DNA from: Pseudomonadota bacterium
GTDB taxonomy: Bacteria > Pseudomonadota > Alphaproteobacteria > UBA9219 > RGZA01
Direction of reading: 5' to 3'
DNA length: 21,777 bases
Assembly: GCA_016195205.1 (NCBI GenBank)
Contig: JACQAB010000119.1
Coordinates: 1 to 21,777, forward strand
Each line of letters opens with the position of its first letter. Position 1 is the first letter of the stretch. The notes beneath the pieces were generated by a model, which was not told the DNA's origin, made no database searches, and saw nothing but the letters and a program-made list of their open reading frames with translations. Below are positions 1-7,149 of this stretch, piece by piece. The position numbers were made by a program, and so were the translations under genes.

Positions 1-1
1 T

Positions 2-1255
2 TGTGTGCTTTACATGCCGGACCACGCCATGGGCTTCGAAGACGCCGCACGTTTTCTTCCCGATCATATGGAACGCAGCGACGGCCATACCGTGATGCTG
101 GAATACCGCCCGGTGCGCGACAAGGAAGAGCGTCTTTCCAGCATCGTATTGATTGCCACCGACCGCACCGAAGAAAAACAGGCGCAAAAACGCGCCGAAC
201 ACGAACGGCAGTTCGCGGCCATGATCTGTGCCATCTTTGCCGAACGGCAAAGCTTTGTTCTGACCATGAACCAGACGTCGGAAATCCTCACACGTCTGGG
301 CCGTTTCGAGGAAACCTTGTTCCAGGCCGATTTTTTCCGCGCCGTGCATACCATTAAAGGCGCGGCCCTGCACTTTAAGATGGAAAACCTGGGACAGGCG
401 CTGCACAAGCTTGAGCAAAAACTGCGCGAAGGCAAAACCCTGCCGGTCCATGAAGCGCGTGAGCAGCTGGACTCCGCGCGCGCCGAGGTGCAGCTGGAAT
501 ATGGCCGCATCCAGAACGCGCTACGCGACATTCTGGGTGCCGATGAAGACCGCCCGCAGGGCTTGATCGAAGTGGACGAAGAGTCGATCTACCAGTTCGG
601 AAAGCTTTTGAAACAGCAGCACGTTTCGCCCGATATTTATTTTGCCTATCAAACCACCATTCTGTCAGTGCCTCTGTTTACGCTTCTGAAAACGCTGGAC
701 CGGCAGATGCTGCCGCTGGCCGAAAAGCTGGAGAAGCGCGTGAAGCCCATTGTCTTCAGCGGGGAGGCGGTGCGCGTGCCCTCGCGACCGCTGCAGCATC
801 TGCTCTTGGCCCTGACGCATGTCATGCACAATATTCTTGATCACGGCATCGAAGCCCCTATTACCCGCATGGCCAAAGGCAAGGATGCCCAGGGCCAGAT
901 CAGCGTGAAGGTGTGCCGCACGGCCGACAGCCGCGGCGAAAAATGGATCGAAATTGTTATTGCCGATGACGGCGCGGGTATTGATCCCAATCGCGTTCGC
1001 CAGAAACTACTGGAAGCCGATCCGGAAGGCCAGTGGCGGTTTGAGGATGATGCCGGCGTGATTCAAAGCCTGCTAACGCACGATATTTCCACGCGCGACG
1101 AAGCCACCATGTTCTCGGGCCGCGGCGCGGGCATGTCGGCGGTGCATCAGGAAGTCCTGCGCCTGGGCGGCCGCGCCCAATTGCGTTCGGAAATGCACAA
1201 AGGCACGGAACTGATCATTCAACTGCCCGAAACGCTAGAAGTGGGGATGGCCTGA
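2..1255 (+). CDS. CheA-like histidine kinase (PAS end, Hpt, HATPase), 5' partial
   Basis: The reading frame is open to the left window edge, so the gene starts upstream. Numbering from the GTG at 5, residues about 25-60 look like the end of a PAS domain, with the typical exit DRTEEKQAQ. Residues about 75-175 form an Hpt domain with HTIKG; His115 is the expected phospho-accepting histidine. The C-terminal half is a CheA-type HATPase: an N box HNILDHGIE, a G1 box DDGAGID and a G2 box SGRGAGM. The protein stops right after the ATPase (TELIIQLP), with no CheW-like SH3 domain and no receiver domain visible. It is therefore probably a two-component phosphorelay kinase rather than a standard chemoreceptor-coupled CheA. 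The stop overlaps the start of the next gene by one base (TGATG), which suggests translational coupling. Family assignment is solid; the signal and partner regulator are unknown. Confidence 0.85.
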   Translation, partial: CVLYMPDHAMGFEDAARFLPDHMERSDGHTVMLEYRPVRDKEERLSSIVLIATDRTEEKQAQKRAEHERQFAAMICAIFAERQSFVLTMNQTSEILTRLGRFEETLFQADFFRAVHTIKGAALHFKMENLGQALHKLEQKLREGKTLPVHEAREQLDSARAEVQLEYGRIQNALRDILGADEDRPQGLIEVDEESIYQFGKLLKQQHVSPDIYFAYQTTILSVPLFTLLKTLDRQMLPLAEKLEKRVKPIVFSGEAVRVPSRPLQHLLLALTHVMHNILDHGIEAPITRMAKGKDAQGQISVKVCRTADSRGEKWIEIVIADDGAGIDPNRVRQKLLEADPEGQWRFEDDAGVIQSLLTHDISTRDEATMFSGRGAGMSAVHQEVLRLGGRAQLRSEMHKGTELIIQLPETLEVGMA

Positions 1256-2556
1256 TGTTCTTGAGAAAAGTTTCCATCGTACCTTTTGCCCTGGCGATCG
1301 CTGTTCTTCTCGCCTCAGAACCGGCGCGCGCTGATGCGGTGTTTTTTCCGCCTGCCAATTGCGTCGCCAATGACGCCCACCACGCGGTCGTGGGCTGGGA
1401 CGGCATCAATCAGACCGCCTGCACGCCGATTACCTATAATTCAGCCGACGATGTCATCACCATCGATCGGAGCCTGAGCGTATTCCTTGCCAACTCTGGC
1501 GCCGGGCAGTCGAATTACGGTGCCTTGGCCGCGCAGGTGACGGATGGAAACTACCGCCCCGTTATCGAAGTGTATGGCGGCGTGGACACCAATACTTACC
1601 CTGATTCTGTGATTTCAGCGTTGCGCGTGCGGGACATCGATGGTACCGGAAGATCCATTACGACGGCTGGATCGATCGCGGCCGGGGGTGGCGCCTATTT
1701 TCTAGGTAATGTCGGCATCGGCACGGCGACGCCAACGGAGCTCTTGAGCATCAGGCCATCATCTCCAGCATACGTGATGACGATCAGGGATGAAACTGGC
1801 GGGGCAGGACACTTGTTCTATTCGAGCAATGCAGACGGGCCAGAGTATCAGCAGTATTATAGCGGTACACTGAAAACTATATTTAGGGCCAACGGCGCCT
1901 CCTTCATCAACAGCGGCAACGTCGGTATCGGCACGGCGTATCCGGCTGGGAAGCTGGATGTCCAGAATTCCAGCGGCTATGCCATCAAGGTATCGAATAG
2001 TGGCTCTGATAGCCTGGCGCTGAGGGCGACGGCTTCGGGCGGCGGCACAAGCTATGGCGCGCTTGCCGAATACACCGGAACTGATGCCAGTTCGTGGGGA
2101 TTCTATTGTGCCGGGGGCATTGGTTCTTGTGGCGGCGATCATGCGTGGACGAACACCTCGGATGCGCGCCTTAAAACCGCGATTCAGGATCTTGCGCCCG
2201 GCAGCGGTCTGGCCAGCATCCTGAAATTGCGCCCGGTCCGTTTCCACTGGCGCGATGTGAAGCGTAATGCGGTTGACGGTGAGCAGATTGGTTTCATTGC
2301 CCAGGAAGCAGAGAAAATTTATCCCAGCATTGTCCGCACAGGGGGCCCCGGCACCGTTCATCTTGCGGGCGGGGAAGAGGAAAAAATTGATGATGTGAAA
2401 ACGCTCTCTTACGCCACGCTGGCCGTGCCGCTGGTGAAGGCCGTGCAGGAACTGAAAGCCGAGAATGACGGCTATAAAAAGGCACTGGAGGCGCTTCGCA
2501 CTGAACTCAAGGCGCTTGACACGAAATTCGAAGCCTATAAGGCTGCGCATCCCTGA
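1255..2556 (+). CDS. Exported fibre-like protein with C-terminal peptidase S74 chaperone domain
   Basis: This 433-residue protein starts with a clear signal peptide (MFLRKVSIVPFALAIAVLL..., cleavage near ARADA). The middle contains two copies of the GNVGIGTA motif, at about residues 151 and 221; this motif is common in phage tail fibres and bacterial surface fibres with beta-helical stalks. Residues about 298-400 match the peptidase S74 intramolecular chaperone: TSDARLK with Ser302 and Lys307, the spacing of the known Ser/Lys self-cleavage dyad, then the LRPVRFHW and GFIAQEAEKIYP motifs. A heptad-rich coiled coil (LVKAVQELKAEN onward) closes the protein. In known S74 proteins this domain trimerises the fibre and then cuts itself off. 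The signal peptide and the lack of phage genes nearby argue for a cellular surface protein rather than prophage. The start is fixed by the one-base overlap with the kinase gene. Confidence 0.85.
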   Translation: MFLRKVSIVPFALAIAVLLASEPARADAVFFPPANCVANDAHHAVVGWDGINQTACTPITYNSADDVITIDRSLSVFLANSGAGQSNYGALAAQVTDGNYRPVIEVYGGVDTNTYPDSVISALRVRDIDGTGRSITTAGSIAAGGGAYFLGNVGIGTATPTELLSIRPSSPAYVMTIRDETGGAGHLFYSSNADGPEYQQYYSGTLKTIFRANGASFINSGNVGIGTAYPAGKLDVQNSSGYAIKVSNSGSDSLALRATASGGGTSYGALAEYTGTDASSWGFYCAGGIGSCGGDHAWTNTSDARLKTAIQDLAPGSGLASILKLRPVRFHWRDVKRNAVDGEQIGFIAQEAEKIYPSIVRTGGPGTVHLAGGEEEKIDDVKTLSYATLAVPLVKAVQELKAENDGYKKALEALRTELKALDTKFEAYKAAHP

Positions 2557-2616
2557 AAACAGCTCCAGACCGCCAAAAGCCCTTCCAAAACAAGCCCTAA
2601 AGCCGGGGATAAGCGC

Positions 2617-2645
2617 TTGACTCAAGGGGGGGCAATCGGTATTTT
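2617..2645 (+). promoter_or_regulatory. Probable sigma70-type promoter of the rpsM operon
   Basis: TTGACT at 2617-2622 and TATTTT at 2640-2645 are separated by exactly 17 bases. This fits a housekeeping promoter for the ribosomal alpha operon, which here has no ribosomal operon in front of it. The predicted leader to the rpsM GTG is about 135 bases, long enough to carry autoregulatory structure, though I could not recognise an S4-binding pseudoknot. Confidence 0.55.
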
Positions 2646-2652
2646 GCCCCCC
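2627..2652. promoter_or_regulatory. Perfect 9-bp inverted repeat overlapping the rpsM promoter
   Basis: GGGGGGCAA (2627-2635) and TTGCCCCCC (2644-2652) are perfect inverted repeats around an 8-base loop. The palindrome covers the spacer and most of the -10 hexamer. No T-run follows, so it is a poor intrinsic terminator for the upstream S74 gene. It could be an operator or a structure at the very start of the transcript. Confidence 0.45.
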
Positions 2653-2774
2653 GGAAAGAGCCTCTGCGAAAAGCACGAGGATCGGGGTTCCGCCAGAACA
2701 AAAATGAACCGTCAGCACGCTGCGAAAAGCCGCGCGCGACAGACGGTTTTTCTGTTTTGTGGCGGGGCGAAGTT

Positions 2775-2783
2775 GAAGGAGAG
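2775..2783 (+). promoter_or_regulatory. Ribosome binding site that fixes the GTG start of rpsM
   Basis: GAAGGAGAG lies 5 bases before the GTG at 2789, with its AGGAG core 7 bases from it. Together with the conserved N terminus ARIAGVNIP of S13, this decides the non-ATG start. Confidence 0.8.
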
Positions 2784-2788
2784 CAGGC

Positions 2789-3169
2789 GTGGCGCGTATT
2801 GCGGGGGTCAATATTCCAACAGGCAAGCCGGTGTGGATTGCTCTTCGTTACATCTACGGCGTGGGCCCCAAGCGCGCGCGCGATATTTGTAACTCCCTGA
2901 AAATTTCCGACGCCAAGCGCGTGAACCAGCTCACCGAAGGCGAAGTGCTGAAGATTCGCGAATTCATCGACCAGAACTACAAGGTCGAAGGCGATCTGCG
3001 CCGCGACGTCGCCATGAACATCAAGCGCCTGATGGATCTGGGCTGCTATCGCGGCTTGCGTCACCGCAAGGGACTGCCGGTGCGCGGCCAGCGCACGCAT
3101 ACCAACGCCCGCACTCGCAAGGGGCCGGCGCGGCCCATCGCTGGCAAGAAAATTGCCGTGAAGAAATAA
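2789..3169 (+). CDS. rpsM: 30S ribosomal protein S13
   Basis: This is a full-length S13 of 126 residues, a head protein of the small subunit that contacts the P-site tRNA and forms the bridges to the large subunit. The sequence opens with [15 protein letters not shown], has the helix-hairpin-helix segment YGVGPKRA, and ends in the conserved basic tail [20 protein letters not shown] region followed by GKK. It begins with GTG behind a strong ribosome binding site. It is the first gene of the alpha operon and is followed after 17 bases by rpsK. In most alphaproteobacteria rpsM directly follows secY-adk; here the upstream neighbours are unrelated. Confidence 0.97.
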   Translation: MARIAGVNIPTGKPVWIALRYIYGVGPKRARDICNSLKISDAKRVNQLTEGEVLKIREFIDQNYKVEGDLRRDVAMNIKRLMDLGCYRGLRHRKGLPVRGQRTHTNARTRKGPARPIAGKKIAVKK

Positions 3170-3186
3170 GGATTTGAGAGACAAGC

Positions 3187-3636
3187 ATGGCTGAACCGAA
3201 AGCAAAGAAAGAAAAAGAAGACGCCAAGGGTGCGCAGGCCGCTCCGGCCAAGGGCGAAGCCAAGGTGCGCAAGAAGAAAGAGCGCAAGAACATCGTCACC
3301 GGCGTGGCGCATGTGAATGCCACGTTCAACAACACCCTGATCACTATTTCCGACGCCGCCGGCAACGCCATCGCCTGGTCGTCGTCGGGCACCATGGGCT
3401 TCAAGGGCTCGCGCCGCTCCACGCCCTATGCCGCGCAGGTTGCCGCCGAAGATGTCGGCCGCAAGGCCATGGAACACGGCATGCGCACGCTGGAAGTGGA
3501 AGTAAAAGGTCCCGGCGCCGGGCGTGAGTCCGCGCTGCGTGCCCTGCAGGCCGTAGGCTTCATCATCACCGCGATCCGCGACGTGACACCCATTCCGCAT
3601 AACGGCGCCCGCCCGCCCAAGCGCCGCCGCGTGTAA
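3187..3636 (+). CDS. rpsK: 30S ribosomal protein S11
   Basis: This 149-residue S11 is a platform protein that contacts 16S rRNA near the Shine-Dalgarno helix. The core is unmistakable: [32 protein letters not shown], and the ending [17 protein letters not shown]. An extra Lys/Ala/Glu-rich N-terminal extension of about 20 residues precedes the core; such extensions are seen in some alphaproteobacterial S11 proteins. A GAGAGA stretch precedes the ATG. It lies in the alpha operon between rpsM and rpoA. Confidence 0.97.
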   Translation: MAEPKAKKEKEDAKGAQAAPAKGEAKVRKKKERKNIVTGVAHVNATFNNTLITISDAAGNAIAWSSSGTMGFKGSRRSTPYAAQVAAEDVGRKAMEHGMRTLEVEVKGPGAGRESALRALQAVGFIITAIRDVTPIPHNGARPPKRRRV

Positions 3637-3670
3637 CTTTTTTAGAAACCGAAGCCAGAGGAAAGACCCC

Positions 3671-4693
3671 ATGTCGCTGATGTTGCAAAAGAACTGGAAG
3701 CAGCTAATTCAAGCCAACAAGCAGATCAACGCCGGCGGCGATCCCGCGCGCTTCGCCACCCTGGTGGCCGAACCGCTGGAACGCGGCTTTGGCACCACGC
3801 TGGGCAACGCCCTGCGCCGCGTGCTGCTGTCCTCGCTGCAAGGCGCGGCCGTCACCGCGCTGCAGATTGATGGCGTGCTGCATGAATTCTCAAGCATCCC
3901 TGGCGTGCGCGAAGACGTGACTGACATCGTTCTGAACGTGAAGTCGCTGGCCCTGCGCATGCATAACGAAGGCCCGCGCAAAATGCGCCTGCAGGCCGAA
4001 GGCCCCGGCGAAGTGCGCGCCAAGCAGATTCAAACCGGCGCCGACATTGAAATCCTCAACCCCGAGCTGGTACTGTGCACGCTGGATGCCGGCGCGCGCC
4101 TGTCCATGGAATTCACCGTGGAAACCGGCAAGGGTTATGTGCCTGCCTCGCAGAACCGCAAGGAAGACAGCCCGATCGGCCTGATCCCCATCGATGCGTT
4201 GTATTCGCCGGTGCGCAAGGTTTCTTATCGCGTGGAAAACAGCCGCGTCGGCCAGGTCACCGACTACGACAAGCTCTCCTTGCAGGTTGAAACCAACGGC
4301 ACGCTGTCGCCCGAGGATTCCGTGGCCATCGCCGCGCGCATCCTGCAGGACCAGTTGCAGCTGTTCATCAACTTCGAAGAGCCCAAGGCGCATGCCATCG
4401 AAGCCCCGCGCGATGAGTTCCCCTTCAACAAGAATCTGCTGCGCCGCGTCGATGAGCTTGAGCTTTCGGTGCGTTCGGCCAACTGCCTGAAGAACGACAA
4501 CATCATCTATATCGGCGATCTGGTGCAGAAAACCGAAGCCGAAATGCTGCGCACGCCCAATTTCGGCCGCAAGAGCCTGAACGAAATCAAGGAAGTTCTG
4601 GCGCAAATGGGCCTGACGCTGGGCATGGAAGTGCCGGGCTGGCCGCCGGAAAACATCGATGAGCTTTTGAAAAAGATGGAGGAACCGTTCTAG
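3671..4693 (+). CDS. rpoA: DNA-directed RNA polymerase subunit alpha
   Basis: This is a complete alpha subunit of 340 residues. Residues about 1-235 form the dimerising N-terminal domain, with the motif [19 protein letters not shown] and [15 protein letters not shown]. Residues about 260-330 form the C-terminal DNA- and activator-binding domain, with [15 protein letters not shown] and [17 protein letters not shown] good ribosome binding site (AGAGGAAAG, 3657-3665) precedes the ATG. The stop codon is directly abutted by the left arm of a tandem-repeat hairpin, which separates rpoA from rplQ. Confidence 0.97.
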   Translation: MSLMLQKNWKQLIQANKQINAGGDPARFATLVAEPLERGFGTTLGNALRRVLLSSLQGAAVTALQIDGVLHEFSSIPGVREDVTDIVLNVKSLALRMHNEGPRKMRLQAEGPGEVRAKQIQTGADIEILNPELVLCTLDAGARLSMEFTVETGKGYVPASQNRKEDSPIGLIPIDALYSPVRKVSYRVENSRVGQVTDYDKLSLQVETNGTLSPEDSVAIAARILQDQLQLFINFEEPKAHAIEAPRDEFPFNKNLLRRVDELELSVRSANCLKNDNIIYIGDLVQKTEAEMLRTPNFGRKSLNEIKEVLAQMGLTLGMEVPGWPPENIDELLKKMEEPF

Positions 4694-4771
4694 GTTGCGG
4701 AGTTGCGGGGTTGCGTGGTTGCGGGGTTAAAAAATTCACCTCGAAACCACGCAACCTCGCAACCTCGCAAC
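4694..4771. repeat. Intergenic hairpin built from 8-bp tandem repeats
   Basis: The left arm (4694-4720) consists of degenerate 8-mers of GTTGCGGG type. The right arm (4745-4771) consists of AACCTCGC-type 8-mers. The 27-base arms pair with one A-C mismatch and two G-U wobbles around a 24-base loop. The element begins on the base after the rpoA stop and ends 14 bases before the rplQ start. No Shine-Dalgarno sequence is left in front of rplQ. It resembles short tandemly repeated intergenic elements and may fold in the rpoA-rplQ mRNA. Confidence 0.8.
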
Positions 4772-4785
4772 TGGGTTTTAAAAAA

Positions 4786-5094
4786 ATGCGTCACGGAATT
4801 GCAGGCAGAAAACTCGGTGTTACCTCCAGCCACCGCAAAGCCATGTTCAAGAACATGGCCGTGGCGCTGCTGAAGCACGAGCAGATCACCACCACCCTGC
4901 CCAAGGCGAAAGAGCTTCGCCCGGTCGTGGAAAAACTGATCACCCTGGGCAAAAAGGGCGGGTTGGCCAATTTTGGCGATTGCCCTGTTCACCATGCTTT
5001 CCGCCACCGCGTTCCTGCAAAGCAAGGCTGCCGATTCCTCGCGCGACGATGCCTTCACGGTTCGCGAAAACTGCCAGGATTCCTGCAATCGTGA
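4786..5094 (+). CDS. rplQ: 50S ribosomal protein L17, C-terminal half lost (chimeric or truncated)
   Basis: Residues 1 to about 61 are clear L17: [53 protein letters not shown]17 is normally about 115-140 residues and continues with a conserved second half containing a GGYTR-type motif; none of this is present. After about codon 62 (near 4970) the frame enters unrelated sequence rich in His, Arg and Cys and stops at residue 102. In another frame the same DNA encodes a hydrophobic signal-peptide-like segment and a Cys-rich protein. A deletion, real or produced in assembly, has therefore joined the 5' half of rplQ to another gene. The ATG at 4786 is fixed by homology; it lacks a visible ribosome binding site because the repeat hairpin fills the gap. 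L17 is essential in model bacteria, so an intact copy elsewhere or an assembly error is likely. Confidence 0.75.
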   Translation: MRHGIAGRKLGVTSSHRKAMFKNMAVALLKHEQITTTLPKAKELRPVVEKLITLGKKGGLANFGDCPVHHAFRHRVPAKQGCRFLARRCLHGSRKLPGFLQS

Positions 5095-5278
5095 CCACAC
5101 CATCTGCATGGATTCTTCCGGCCCGCGGCTTGAGAATTACGGCGAAAGAACCTCCACCATCGGCCTCGATGGCGCCTGCGACAACTCCCTGCGCGAATGC
5201 CTGCACCAGTGCGGCGTGGTTAGCCCGGCCAAACAAGTGCCGAACCAGGCGCCCACGGGTAGTGGCTTAATACGTTAA
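4973..5278 (+). pseudogene. Remnant of a small Cys-rich exported protein, N terminus lost
   Basis: The frame encodes a hydrophobic stretch [19 protein letters not shown] followed by a hydrophilic domain with six cysteines (ENCQDSC, HTIC, GAC, REC, HQC). This looks like a signal peptide plus a disulfide-bonded periplasmic domain. The frame is open upstream to a stop at 4937-4939 and reads WAKRAGWPI before the hydrophobic part, which resembles the basic n-region of a signal peptide. No ATG or GTG lies there; the first usable start is the TTG at 4973. The authentic start was probably lost at the junction with rplQ. I do not recognise the family. Confidence 0.45.
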
Positions 5279-5300
5279 AAATTCCTTCCAGCAGGCGCTT

Positions 5301-5708
5301 ATGAAAATCAGCGATATGAAATGGGCCTTTATAAAAAACGCCCTTCTCGTCCTACTTCTTCTTATTTTATATCCGGTCATCCAGCGTGAATTTTCCAGCG
5401 TTACCAATCTCCAAACCCTGAACACGCTTTTATTGTTTGTCGGCCTGATTATCGTGGCGCCGCTGTTCGCCAACTTCCAGTTCAGCTACCAGTTCTCGAT
5501 CCGGAAAAATCCGGTCAACCTGATCATTTCACATGTTGCCACTTTTCTGGCCATGCTAGTGTGCGGGCTTCTCATCGCGATGGTGGACGTTATCTTTGTG
5601 CGGCTGGTCGGGAATATCCTGGTCTTCCGGATGACGCTTTTTCTTTTTCTCGTATCCCTGATTCTGTGGGATTTCTGGGATTTCTGGCGGCTTGGCAAAT
5701 CCGACTAA
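5301..5708 (+). CDS. Small multi-pass membrane protein of unknown function
   Basis: This 135-residue protein is almost entirely hydrophobic. Four likely membrane segments lie near residues 10-27, 40-60, 72-97 and 103-125, joined by short loops. The last segment ends in the aromatic-rich WDFWDFWRLGKSD. No catalytic motif or known family is recognisable. The ATG follows a weak GCAGG ribosome-binding-like stretch. It lies between the rplQ junction and the Do protease, all on the same strand, and the HtrA start follows 46 bases after its stop. Codon use looks like that of its neighbours. Confidence 0.7.
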   Translation: MKISDMKWAFIKNALLVLLLLILYPVIQREFSSVTNLQTLNTLLLFVGLIIVAPLFANFQFSYQFSIRKNPVNLIISHVATFLAMLVCGLLIAMVDVIFVRLVGNILVFRMTLFLFLVSLILWDFWDFWRLGKSD

Positions 5709-5754
5709 CCAGCCTGCTCCATTCTTGCCATATTTTTCGTGCCTTCTTGCCCCC

Positions 5755-7149
5755 ATGAAACACACCCTCCTTCTTTTGCTCTGCCTGGTTTTTGCCCTGC
5801 CCGTTCAGGCGCAGGAGGTGCCGCGCTCGCGCGCCGAAATCGCCCTCAGCTTCGCGCCCATCGTCAAGAAGGTCGCCCCGGCGGTGGTCAATATTTATAC
5901 CCGCACGCTGGTGCGCGCGGCGAATTCGCCTTTCCTGAACGATCCTTTGTTCCGCCAGTTTTTCGGTAACCGCCTGCCGGGTGGGCTCACGCGCGAGCGG
6001 ATTCAAAACTCGCTGGGCTCGGGGGTAATCGTTGCGCCTGAAGGCCTGGTGGTCACCAACAACCACGTGATCGAAGATGCCCAGCAGGTGCGCGTGGCGC
6101 TTTCCGACCGGCGCGAATACGAGGCCGATGTCGTTTCCACCGATCCAAGCACCGATCTGGCCATTCTGCGCCTGCGCACCAAGGGCGAAACTTTCCCCAC
6201 CCTGCCGCTGATGGATTCTGACGAAGCGCAAGTGGGCGATCTGGTGCTGGCCATCGGCGATCCGTTCGCCGTGGGCCAGACGGTGACCATGGGCATTGTC
6301 TCGGCCGTGGCGCGCTCGGCGGCGGTGCATTCGGGCGATGTGAATTACTTCATCCAGACCGATGCTTCCATCAATCCCGGCAATTCGGGTGGGGCACTGG
6401 TGTCGGCCGATGGGCGGCTAATCGGCATTCCTTCGGCGATTTATTCACGCGATGGCGGCTCGGTCGGCATCGGTTTTGCCATTCCTTCCAATTTGGTGCG
6501 CGCGGTGCTGGCCTCGGTGGGCAAAGAGGGCAAAATCGTGCGCGGCTGGACCGGCATTTACGGCCAGACGCTCACCGCTGATCTGGCGGGCTCGGTGGGC
6601 ATCGACCGGCCGGGCGGCGTGATCGTGAAAAATCTGCATCCCGCCTCGCCGGCGAAAGAAGCCGGCGTGCGCGTGGGCGATGTCATTCGCGCCGTGAACG
6701 GCCGCGAAATTGAAGACGCCGACGCCTTCAGTTTCCGTCTGGCTACCACCTCTATCGGCAGCAAGCTGGATCTGCAGGTCTATCGCAAGGGCCAGGTGCT
6801 GAACGTTCCGCTCACCCTTGCCGCGCCGCCCGAAAACCCGCCGCGGCGCGAGCGGTTACTGCAGGGCCGCCAGCCTTTGGCGGGCGTGCATGTGGCTAAT
6901 CTTTCGCCGGCGCTGGCGCAGGAGCTGGGAATTGAAGATACCGCCGAAGGCGTGATCGTGCTGAAGGTTGACCAGCCCAGCAACGCCGCCATGCTGGGCG
7001 TGACGCGTGGTGACAAAATACTGGGTGTCAACGGCCGCGAAATTCATAATGTTGAGCAGCTAGAAGGAGCCCTGGCGCCCAGCGACAAGGGCTGGCGCAT
7101 CACTCTGTCGCGCGGGGGTACAGTGCTGACGTTAATGGTGAGTCCGTGA
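5755..7149 (+). CDS. htrA: Do/HtrA-family periplasmic serine protease (DegQ-like)
   Basis: This is a 464-residue trypsin-fold protease that degrades or holds misfolded envelope proteins. The N terminus MKHTLLLLLCLVFALPVQA is a signal peptide, so the mature enzyme is periplasmic. The catalytic triad is visible as His104 (NNHVIEDA), Asp134 (STDLAILRL) and Ser211 (GNSGGAL). Two PDZ domains follow, at about residues 264-358 and 375-464. The loop between the N-terminal strand and the protease body (PFLNDPLFRQFFGN) is short, as in DegQ rather than DegP. An upstream in-frame TTG at 5692 would bury the signal peptide behind 21 extra residues, so I chose the ATG at 5755. The stop overlaps the GTG start of rarA by four bases (GTGA). 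Confidence 0.93.
   Translation: MKHTLLLLLCLVFALPVQAQEVPRSRAEIALSFAPIVKKVAPAVVNIYTRTLVRAANSPFLNDPLFRQFFGNRLPGGLTRERIQNSLGSGVIVAPEGLVVTNNHVIEDAQQVRVALSDRREYEADVVSTDPSTDLAILRLRTKGETFPTLPLMDSDEAQVGDLVLAIGDPFAVGQTVTMGIVSAVARSAAVHSGDVNYFIQTDASINPGNSGGALVSADGRLIGIPSAIYSRDGGSVGIGFAIPSNLVRAVLASVGKEGKIVRGWTGIYGQTLTADLAGSVGIDRPGGVIVKNLHPASPAKEAGVRVGDVIRAVNGREIEDADAFSFRLATTSIGSKLDLQVYRKGQVLNVPLTLAAPPENPPRRERLLQGRQPLAGVHVANLSPALAQELGIEDTAEGVIVLKVDQPSNAAMLGVTRGDKILGVNGREIHNVEQLEGALAPSDKGWRITLSRGGTVLTLMVSP

Noticed and set aside
1255..2556. The S74 fibre gene as evidence for a prophage
   Set aside because: It has a Sec signal peptide, is coupled to a kinase gene, and no capsid, tail, terminase, integrase or attachment site lies nearby.
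2739..2758. ACAGA/TCTGT stem followed by TTTT as an attenuator in the rpsM leader
   Set aside because: The stem has only five pairs, two or three of them A-T, which is too weak to support a call.
1759..2826. A 355-codon minus-strand open frame
   Set aside because: It lies opposite the S74 gene and the rpsM promoter, has no recognisable domain or signal, and has the Arg/Ala-rich composition of an antisense shadow.
3061..4606. Long minus-strand open frames opposite rpsK and rpoA
   Set aside because: Both plus-strand genes are certain; the minus frames are His/Gly/Arg-rich shadows of GC-rich codons.
4694..4771. The repeat hairpin as a CRISPR array or a rho-independent terminator
   Set aside because: There are no spacers between the 8-bp units, and no T-run follows the stem; rplQ starts 14 bases later.
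5692..5754. An upstream TTG start for the Do protease
   Set aside because: It would place 21 residues before an excellent signal peptide and overlap the end of the preceding membrane-protein gene.
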